12,181 nucleotides of DNA from NCBI GenBank assembly GCA_030617525.1, contig JAUWVG010000025.1, forward strand, positions 1 through 12,181, read 5' to 3'. Below the pieces are notes generated by a model. It made no database searches, was not told the origin of the DNA, and worked only from the letters and a program-made list of their open reading frames with translations. Source of the stretch: Candidatus Aminicenantota bacterium. GTDB lineage: Bacteria > Acidobacteriota > Aminicenantia > Aminicenantales > Aminicenantaceae. Positions 6,768 through 12,181 of this stretch are shown here, one piece after another. Position numbers and translations under genes: made by a program. Every line of letters begins with the position of its first letter. Position 1 is the first letter of the stretch.

Positions 6768-7940
6768 TTATTCCGACGCTTTGACCTTGGGATATTTGCT
6801 GGATTGTTTGTAAAAAGGAAAGGAAAGGCCATTTATTAGTAGGATGAAATTAGTGATTAAAAAAAGAGAAAGTATCGATTTCTTGCCTTTGATTGTTGAT
6901 ATATTTCTTCTCTGCTGCTTCATAAGCAAACTTGTTATGACCAAAGAGATGAAGAGAATTCCCACACTGACAACAACAATTTTGAGATAAACAATTCCGC
7001 TCAAAGAGAGAGAAAGCGAACACAATGCATAAAAAATGAGTATCCAAGGCATAATGATAATCTGCAAAAATTTAGTTAAAAAAATCAGTTTCCACCTGGG
7101 AAGCATATTTGGCAGCGTATAAAGATATCTTAAAAGTTCAATCTGATAGGCATTCCCTTTCCTGAATTTATGTGTGATCAACTCGTTCAAATTCGTCGGT
7201 GTCCGAGTCTCATAAACAATGGCATCTTGAATATACTTCACCTTATAGCCACGGGAATTCGCAAGAAATGAAATGTAAATATCATCGGCTACACAATCAG
7301 GGGGAAAGAAGAGCAAAAGGTTCCTTCGGAAAGCATAGCAGGGGGCGATAACAATTGAAGACGAGTGCACTTTGCTTTCCAAAATCCTGAGAACATTTTG
7401 ATCGTCCCAATATTGGGTCTCCAATTTTGAACAATTCTGAGGGATGACTTGTGCCCCGATGACACCGACTTTCGGATCCTGCTGAAACCCATGAACAATT
7501 CTCTTTAACACATCCTTTTTTAGGATGGCATCCATATCGGTGCAGACAACAATATCGGAATCAACTTGCGGCAAATAGTCATTCAACTGATTGATCTTCC
7601 CTCTTTCGCTGGTTTTGACAACATGGATATAATCATGTCCGATCGTAAACCGTTGCAATTTTTTAAAAGTGTCGTCTTCTGAACCTCCATCCAGAAACAC
7701 AACCTTCATTTTTTCCTTTGGATAATCCACTTTTTCAAAATTTATCACTTTGGACTCAACCAAAACTTCTTCATTATAACAGGGAACAAGAATGGTCAAG
7801 GAGGGAAAAGATGTGATTTCTTCGTAGCCATTTATCTGTTTCCCGAACAACGACAGCATGTGCAAAATAATAAGGTAGCCGCAGTAGGCATAGAAAATCA
7901 AAAAGGTCATGAGATAATAAATTGACACTGAAGTAAACAT
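6768..7940 (-). CDS. Membrane-bound family 2 glycosyltransferase
   Basis: 390 residues. One membrane helix comes first (about 6-30), then a cytoplasmic GT-A domain: LVPCYNEE (51-58), VVFLDGGSEDD (80-90, UDP-sugar binding Asp), SERGKINQLN (111-120), the DxD-type D135-M-D137 for the metal, and DD at 219-220 as the probable catalytic-base region. HKFRKGNAYQ (247-256) stands where processive synthases carry Q/RxxRW; the Trp is replaced, so processivity is uncertain. Three to four C-terminal helices follow (about 276-385). The layout is that of PgaC/IcaA-like and HpnI-like enzymes that use nucleotide sugars on a polymer or lipid acceptor. The gene begins after a 150 bp gap and may be first in its operon. 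The ATG at 7938-7940 has no clear Shine-Dalgarno sequence. The sugar and acceptor are not known. Confidence 0.88.
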   Translation of the reverse strand: MFTSVSIYYLMTFLIFYAYCGYLIILHMLSLFGKQINGYEEITSFPSLTILVPCYNEEVLVESKVINFEKVDYPKEKMKVVFLDGGSEDDTFKKLQRFTIGHDYIHVVKTSERGKINQLNDYLPQVDSDIVVCTDMDAILKKDVLKRIVHGFQQDPKVGVIGAQVIPQNCSKLETQYWDDQNVLRILESKVHSSSIVIAPCYAFRRNLLLFFPPDCVADDIYISFLANSRGYKVKYIQDAIVYETRTPTNLNELITHKFRKGNAYQIELLRYLYTLPNMLPRWKLIFLTKFLQIIIMPWILIFYALCSLSLSLSGIVYLKIVVVSVGILFISLVITSLLMKQQRRNISTIKGKKSILSLFLITNFILLINGLSFPFYKQSSKYPKVKASE

Positions 7941-7962
7941 GTTTTTCTTAGTTTTTTCTTTG

Positions 7963-7991
7963 TTTGTACAATTTCACAAAGGAAAAATCAA
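7963..7991 (-). promoter_or_regulatory. Candidate sigma-70 promoter for the GT2 operon
   Basis: On the minus strand TTGATT (7986-7991) is followed by 17 bp and TACAAA (7963-7968), each matching 4 of 6 consensus bases, with the ATG 22 nt further on. It lies in the 150 bp gap between the 667-residue protein gene and the GT2 gene. The match is modest and chance is possible in AT-rich DNA. The gap has no convincing intrinsic terminator, so read-through from the upstream gene may also occur. Confidence 0.3.
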
Positions 7992-8090
7992 TCGCCTTTG
8001 GTGGTGAACCCCGAGGTGATATTATTGAAAAACTTAATGTTAACCATTGATATAACAAACATTACGTTTAATATCGACATTTTTTATGAA

Positions 8091-10094
8091 TTATTCAGGC
8101 TGTTTATGTTTGAACAGAAGTGTGTTCCCTCTTGGATCGGATGCCAAAAACTCATAATTCTGTGAAACATATTCGATGGCATGAACATTTTTCTCTTTCA
8201 AAAACATGTCGGCGGACTTGTGCTCACGAGCATCAGTCACCAATATATAATCGGGTTGGTAGCGCTCCAAGCGGGGATTTAGAATTTGCAGAAGATCCGA
8301 CGCTCCTAGACTGATGCGGCCTGTCATCAAATGGATCAATTGGGGATAATCGGAAACGATGATGTCCTCAGGTCTTGTATATTCCCGAACAAATTCCAGT
8401 GAAGCGCTGTACTCATGGTTCCTTGGATTTCTATGAATATCAATGACTGATATTGTATTCAATACAACCAGACAAACCGTTCCCAGCATAACCAAAACGG
8501 AAATAACACGTGTGGAAACAACTGGTTTTATCCTTGACAACACTCCGAGTTTTTGTGGAAAAATCCATCCTGATAGCCGCAGAAACGATGAATAAACAAC
8601 CATCAAAATCAGCGGACTGAATACTATAGCCTGTCGAGCATACATGATGGGACTCAACAGAGAAAATCCAATTGTAAAAATGATAAGGAAAACCGGGATC
8701 CGCCATTCGTGTCCGACAAAAATCAGCAGCACCAAAAAGGTGGTCAGCCAGAAATTATTCCCCAGATATAATTTTGAAAACGCCCTCAACTTCTGCCAGC
8801 TTTGAAATATCACCCACTTCACGAAATCTATTGGATGGGCAGCAATATCGGAATAGATTTTATCATTGAGAATATTTTGTATGTTCGGCTGCTCGGAATA
8901 ATTTTCTCGGACAATAGCAGAATTGAAGTCTCCCCACTTCGGATAAATTGATTCGAAGTATCCGGATTCAGGGACGTAGCGCAGTGTCCTGTACCAGGTA
9001 TTCCGGGAATATGAGCCCTGACCATATTCAATAAATAAATTGGGAATACTCATCAGCCCAATTCCCACAAAAAAAACCATCGCTGTCTTCAATCCCCTCC
9101 TATTGCGCTCCCGAAGAAAAACAATCAACGAATTCGGCAGTAAAAACAAAACGGTCACCAACATAATCAGGATGATTCCCTCAGGACGGCTGAGCAATAC
9201 GATGCCTCCGGATAATGCCATAACGGCCATCTGCAAAAAAGATTCAAAGGAATTAAAAAAAAGAGGAATCATAAGAATAGTAAAAGCTATCATTTCAAAA
9301 ATGCTGATGGTTCCTAAAGAAAACAAGATAAAATGACTGGGAATCAAACAGATTGCCAAGGCTAAGATTTGGAAGGCTCTCTTCTTTTTTTCAAAAAGGG
9401 AAAAATCCTTTTTAAAAGCATATCGGCGGAAAAAATCATAGAAGGCAAACGGAAGCAGCGCCGCTAAAAAAGCCGCCATAATGTTGATGACCTGATAAGA
9501 CACTCCCGTCACATAATAGAAAAAACTGGTTACATAGGGAACAAGAGGCCGCCGAGCCGCAATGGGCGGCGATTCCACTACATCTTCCAAGCTGAGTCGC
9601 GTTCCCTGCCAGAAATCTCCAATGAAATAATCGGTCACAAATCCATTCCCGGAGTATATGTTTTCTGCTAAAACATAATATTCTGGAATATCTCCCATGT
9701 GGTGAGTTGTGTTTCCTGGATAAGCCGACCACGGAATACAGCACATCCAAATTGCAAATAAAGCCGTTGATCCCCCTATCAAAATGATCTCTGCATTTTT
9801 TTTTAAAAAAGAAAAAAGATTGACATGTCTAGGGAAAAACCGCCAAAGGATCAAAAGCGGTGCCAAAAGTGCCAACCCAGCGAGAATGCGCTTAAAGACA
9901 AGAGAAAAAGGAAGCACACTTAGAATGAATGCAAACACATACAGAAACGATAAAGAAAAAACAGCAGAGGCCAGGATTCGAAAAGACAAATCATGTTTTT
10001 CTCTAATATTTTTGAAGAACAGAAGGATTATGGCATAACCTGGAACCAGGAGAGCATAAGCAATAATGCCGATTGTCCATAAAGAATGAATCAT
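8091..10094 (-). CDS. Large polytopic GT-C-like membrane protein, putative glycosyltransferase
   Basis: 667 residues with roughly a dozen hydrophobic segments. The first long extracytoplasmic loop follows a helix near 102-120 and reads CCIPWSAYPGNTTHHMGDIPEYYVLAENI in the region 118-146. D135 in MGDIPEYY is at the position of the conserved loop acid in GT-C enzymes. LLSRPEGII (about 300-308), a motif recurring in dolichyl/undecaprenyl-phosphate-sugar-dependent glycosyltransferase-like proteins, follows. A soluble C-terminal domain of about 120 residues starts near 545 and includes RPEDIIVSDYPQLIHLMTGR and DYILVTD, as in other bacterial GT-C-like proteins. It probably moves a sugar from a lipid carrier to a surface acceptor. 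The ATG at 10092-10094 has no clear ribosome site. The gene is transcribed away from the + gene at 10360 across a shared regulatory region and stands 150 bp before the GT2 gene. The acceptor is unknown. Confidence 0.82.
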   Translation of the reverse strand: MIHSLWTIGIIAYALLVPGYAIILLFFKNIREKHDLSFRILASAVFSLSFLYVFAFILSVLPFSLVFKRILAGLALLAPLLILWRFFPRHVNLFSFLKKNAEIILIGGSTALFAIWMCCIPWSAYPGNTTHHMGDIPEYYVLAENIYSGNGFVTDYFIGDFWQGTRLSLEDVVESPPIAARRPLVPYVTSFFYYVTGVSYQVINIMAAFLAALLPFAFYDFFRRYAFKKDFSLFEKKKRAFQILALAICLIPSHFILFSLGTISIFEMIAFTILMIPLFFNSFESFLQMAVMALSGGIVLLSRPEGIILIMLVTVLFLLPNSLIVFLRERNRRGLKTAMVFFVGIGLMSIPNLFIEYGQGSYSRNTWYRTLRYVPESGYFESIYPKWGDFNSAIVRENYSEQPNIQNILNDKIYSDIAAHPIDFVKWVIFQSWQKLRAFSKLYLGNNFWLTTFLVLLIFVGHEWRIPVFLIIFTIGFSLLSPIMYARQAIVFSPLILMVVYSSFLRLSGWIFPQKLGVLSRIKPVVSTRVISVLVMLGTVCLVVLNTISVIDIHRNPRNHEYSASLEFVREYTRPEDIIVSDYPQLIHLMTGRISLGASDLLQILNPRLERYQPDYILVTDAREHKSADMFLKEKNVHAIEYVSQNYEFLASDPRGNTLLFKHKQPE

Positions 10095-10141
10095 GTTGAT
10101 AAGGAACAGCTTTTTCTATTTTTCCTTTATCGTGTGTAAAG

Positions 10142-10168
10142 ATTATTATGATTCGGAGTTGATGTCAA
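10142..10168 (-). promoter_or_regulatory. Candidate promoter for the 667-residue GT-C-like gene
   Basis: A perfect -35, TTGACA, is on the minus strand at 10163-10168. The best -10 is AATAAT at 10142-10147 (5 of 6) with a 15 bp spacer, shorter than the preferred 17. At 17 bp only TAATCT (3 of 6) is found. The -35 is part of the dyad at 10159-10170. The leader to the ATG at 10094 would be about 40 nt. The start site is less certain than that of the divergent promoter. Confidence 0.4.
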
Positions 10169-10170
10169 AT
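10159..10170. promoter_or_regulatory. Dyad site 1 (candidate operator)
   Basis: TTGATGTCAAAT contains the palindrome TTGA-TG-TCAA. It is the exact reverse complement of 10275-10286. It overlaps the -35 of the minus-strand promoter, the position of a classical repressor site. The owner of the site is unknown. Confidence 0.5.
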
Positions 10171-10274
10171 AGAGGAACCATGCCCGCTCGTCCTCCGATA
10201 CGGATTTCTCTATCATCTTCCCAGAACTCTAAATAGAATCATGGTTTTGGAAATACTTACTACACTTTTGTTCA

Positions 10275-10288
10275 ATTTGACATCAAAT
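10275..10288. promoter_or_regulatory. Dyad site 2 (candidate operator)
   Basis: ATTTGACATCAAAT is a perfect 6+2+6 palindrome (ATTTGA-CA-TCAAAT). It overlaps the TTGACA of the + strand promoter. The two sites' centres are about 116 bp apart, close to eleven helical turns, which would allow cooperative binding or a small loop (inference). Confidence 0.55.
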
Positions 10289-10305
10289 CGCCCCTCTGAT
10301 ATAAG
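10277..10305 (+). promoter_or_regulatory. Strong sigma-70-type promoter for the + strand GT-C-like gene
   Basis: TTGACA (10277-10282, 6 of 6), a 17 bp spacer and TATAAG (10300-10305, 5 of 6) form a near-consensus promoter. Transcription would start near 10312, giving a leader of about 48 nt to the ATG at 10360. The -35 lies inside the palindrome 10275-10288, so the promoter is probably repressed by whatever binds there. Confidence 0.65.
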
Positions 10306-10359
10306 CAAGAAAGCTTCTCAATAATCCATGCACAACCTTTCTAACCTGGATAATTCATA

Positions 10360-11985
10360 ATGAGTGCAGCTTGGCTGAAAAAAAGACCGGATATACTCAT
10401 TTTAACCATTTTTTTATTATCCTTTTCGATCCTGCTTGTATTTTCCCTCAACACAACTCAAGGGCGATTCATATATCCCCTTGACGACTCTTATATCCAT
10501 ATCAATATTGCAAAAAACGTTGCCCAACACGGCATCTGGGGGATCTCTAAAGAAGGCTTTTCTTCCCTGTCCTCATCTCTGCTTTGGACAGGTTTGCTTT
10601 CCGGTCTTAATCTTGTCTTCGGTCCCTCGCCAATTTTCCCTTTGATTTTATCGACTCTTCTTGCCTTCTTCCTGCTCAAAACCGTGTTCAAATGGCTGGA
10701 CAACTGCGGCATCCCTCCGATACAGAACTTCTTCGGAATATCAGCCATCCTGTTTCTTACCCCTTTGCTCCCTCTTGTTTTTTCCGGACTTGAGCATATC
10801 CTTCATGCTCTCCTCGTTTTTTTGCTCATTTGCTCGGCTGCCAAAACTCTTTCCACACATTCAGAGTCACATTCCTGGAAATGGCTGTGGCTGGCTCCTC
10901 TTGTGGTTATGGCACGGTATGAATCCATATTTGTTATTGCCTCTGTCGCTTTTCTCTTTATCCTCAAGAAAAAAATATGGCAGCCTCTCGTTCTTTTTTT
11001 CGGGGGGACAATTCCGATAGCTCTTTTCGGATTCATTTCTCTCCGAAAGGGCTGGTTTTTCTTCCCCAATTCAGTCTACCTGAAAGGGAGAACACCTCAG
11101 TTCTCTTCTTTTGAAGGGTTTACAAACTGGCTCCTTGAACCTTGGAAAATGACGCCTGAAAACTTTCATGTTCTTCTTATTCTCGTCCTTTCGATTATTA
11201 TTATTCTTCTTCTCTGGTTTAAAAAGAGAACTCTGTGGACTTTCCCGACGATTATGACATCAATCCTTTCTATGGCACTGATTCTGCATATTCAATTCGC
11301 CAAGATCGGATCGTTCTATAGATATGAGGCATATCTGATGATACCAGGTTTATTCATCATTTTTCTTGTTTTTAAAGAAATGTGGCTAAAAGATAAAAAA
11401 CAAGTCTTATCCCGTTTAGAAAAAAACAAACACAAAATCCGGCGGCTTGAAATAAGCCTTATTTTATTCATTATCTTCACGGCATTGGGCATCCGCGGCA
11501 TCATCTCTCTTATCGATATTCCTCAAGCCAGTAAAAACACATATGAGCAGCAGTACCAGATGGGACTCTTTTTGAAAACTTTTTATAGCACCGAAAAAAT
11601 TGCGGCCAACGATATTGGGGCCATCCATTTTCTCGCGGAAATTCAATGTTTGGATCTTTGGGGGCTGAGCAGCATGGAAGTGGCCAGAGCAAAAAAACAG
11701 AATTCTTACGATGTCGAATTCATCGATTTGATCACAAAATCCCATCAGACAAAAATTGCCATTCTCTACGATCGCTGGTTCGATGCCTATGGAGGCCTCC
11801 CTTCCGAGTGGATCAAAGTGGGAGAATGGACTATCCAAAATAATGTTGTGTGTGGCGGTGAAACGGTCTCCTTTTATGCAGTGGATACTTCAGAAAAGGA
11901 TCATCTCACTCAACATTTAAGGGAATTTTCCCAGAGTCTTCCCAAAGATGTTATCCAGAAAATAGGAACAGAATATTTTCAATAG
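10360..11985 (+). CDS. GT-C-like polytopic membrane protein, putative glycosyltransferase
   Basis: 541 residues. A basic N-terminus is followed by a membrane helix (about 11-31), then GRFIYPLDDSYIHINIAKNVAQHG in the region 35-58. The paired acids D42-D43 match the DD-type loop of GT-C enzymes. SGLEHILHALLVFLL (about 142-156), ARYESIF (185-191) and PNSVYLKG (236-243) are the kind of conserved loops found in uncharacterised bacterial GT-C-like proteins. About ten hydrophobic segments run to about residue 385. A soluble C-terminal domain of roughly 150 residues follows (KIAANDIGAIHFLAE, CLDLWGL, KIAILYDRWF), presumably outside the membrane. It is the only complete + strand gene here, with its own strong promoter, and ends in TAG 8 nt from the stop of the converging edge gene. 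No ribosome site of note precedes the ATG. Donor and acceptor are unknown. Confidence 0.83.
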   Translation: MSAAWLKKRPDILILTIFLLSFSILLVFSLNTTQGRFIYPLDDSYIHINIAKNVAQHGIWGISKEGFSSLSSSLLWTGLLSGLNLVFGPSPIFPLILSTLLAFFLLKTVFKWLDNCGIPPIQNFFGISAILFLTPLLPLVFSGLEHILHALLVFLLICSAAKTLSTHSESHSWKWLWLAPLVVMARYESIFVIASVAFLFILKKKIWQPLVLFFGGTIPIALFGFISLRKGWFFFPNSVYLKGRTPQFSSFEGFTNWLLEPWKMTPENFHVLLILVLSIIIILLLWFKKRTLWTFPTIMTSILSMALILHIQFAKIGSFYRYEAYLMIPGLFIIFLVFKEMWLKDKKQVLSRLEKNKHKIRRLEISLILFIIFTALGIRGIISLIDIPQASKNTYEQQYQMGLFLKTFYSTEKIAANDIGAIHFLAEIQCLDLWGLSSMEVARAKKQNSYDVEFIDLITKSHQTKIAILYDRWFDAYGGLPSEWIKVGEWTIQNNVVCGGETVSFYAVDTSEKDHLTQHLREFSQSLPKDVIQKIGTEYFQ

Positions 11986-11993
11986 CTCTTCTT

Positions 11994-12181
11994 TTATTCT
12001 TTTGTCCCAGTAAGAATCCTCTTGATGAGAAAATAAGCCACGGTTCCTAAAATGAGTATCAACGTAACCAAACTAACCACAAGTCCAAAATGGAAACTTC
12101 TGGGAGAATACTTGAGAGTCACCTCGTGTGTTCCTGCCGGAAGGTAGACGCCTCTTGCGCTCAGATTCACTTTTAAGATTT
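11994..12181 (-). CDS. C-terminal end of a YfhO-like membrane protein (partial)
   Basis: The minus strand is open from the window edge to a TAA at 11994-11996 and gives 61 residues. They read RGVYLPAGTHEVTLKYSPRS, then a membrane helix (FHFGLVVSLVTLILILGTVAYFLI) and a short basic tail (KRILTGTKE). A beta-rich piece with LPAGxHxVxxxYxPxSF followed by a last helix is the usual C-terminal end of YfhO-type and related large bacterial membrane proteins linked to glycosylation of surface polymers. The rest lies outside the window. It is convergent with the 541-residue gene, with 8 nt between the stop codons and no visible terminator between them. The family call rests on this short end only. Confidence 0.65.
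   Translation of the reverse strand, partial: ILKVNLSARGVYLPAGTHEVTLKYSPRSFHFGLVVSLVTLILILGTVAYFLIKRILTGTKE

Larger units (their letters stand above)
10095..10359. promoter_or_regulatory. Divergent regulatory region between two GT-C-like genes
   Basis: 265 bp without a plausible gene. It holds two copies of a dyad in opposite orientation, 10159-10170 and 10275-10286 (12 identical bases as an inverted repeat), each covering the TTGACA of an outward-facing promoter. Between them lies a shorter inverted repeat, AACCATG with CATGGTT (from about 10176, and near 10241). The arrangement suggests that one DNA-binding regulator, or a looped dimer pair, controls both directions together. No regulator gene is in the window. 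Confidence 0.55.

Noticed and set aside
7945..7980. Inverted repeat CTTTGT / ACAAAG ahead of the GT2 gene as a terminator
   Set aside because: The stem is only 6 bp and AT-rich, and it is not followed by a T-run on either strand.

Overview
This is a bacterial chromosomal window, moderately AT-rich by eye. It carries a block of cell-surface or membrane-lipid glycosylation genes. The sequence does not identify a phylum. The standard bacterial code fits: the methyltransferase gene ends in TGA inside an ATGA overlap with the next gene. A sigma-70-type promoter (TTGACA, 17 bp, TATAAG) is visible. Most starts lack a good Shine-Dalgarno sequence. I see no tRNA, rRNA, CRISPR array, insertion sequence or integrase.

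Layout. At the left edge the tail of an unrecognised + strand gene (to 205) converges on a long minus-strand series. Read right to left, that series is: a 667-residue polytopic GT-C-like protein (10094-8091); a 150 bp gap with a weak promoter candidate; a membrane GT2 glycosyltransferase (7940-6768); a radical SAM protein with a reduced SPASM/twitch domain (6749-5697, apparently starting at ATT); an NAD-dependent epimerase/dehydratase (5618-4629); a class I SAM methyltransferase (4626-3880); an HpnJ-like B12-binding-type radical SAM protein (3883-2471); and a GT-C-like glycosyltransferase (2437-311) cut by one in-frame TGA. The genes from 7940 to 311 are close together (gaps of 78 bp or less, one 4-nt overlap) and probably form an operon. 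To the right, a 265 bp divergent region separates 10094 from a + strand GT-C-like gene (10360-11985). This region has two copies of a TTTGA-TG-TCAAA-type dyad, each covering the -35 of one divergent promoter. The + gene converges with an 8-nt gap on the tail of a YfhO-like membrane protein at the right edge.

How they could work together (inference): the GT-C proteins would transfer sugars from polyprenyl-phosphate carriers outside the membrane, and the GT2 enzyme would extend or load a glycan or lipid on the cytoplasmic side. The epimerase, methyltransferase and two radical SAM enzymes would build or modify the sugar or lipid. The epimerase plus HpnJ-like pair recalls hopanoid head-group genes, but no squalene-hopene cyclase lies in the window and the product is unknown.

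Most notable: the in-frame TGA in an otherwise intact 708-codon gene, the paired dyads over the divergent -35 elements, the probable ATT start, and the unusual pairing of two different radical SAM enzymes with glycosyltransferases.
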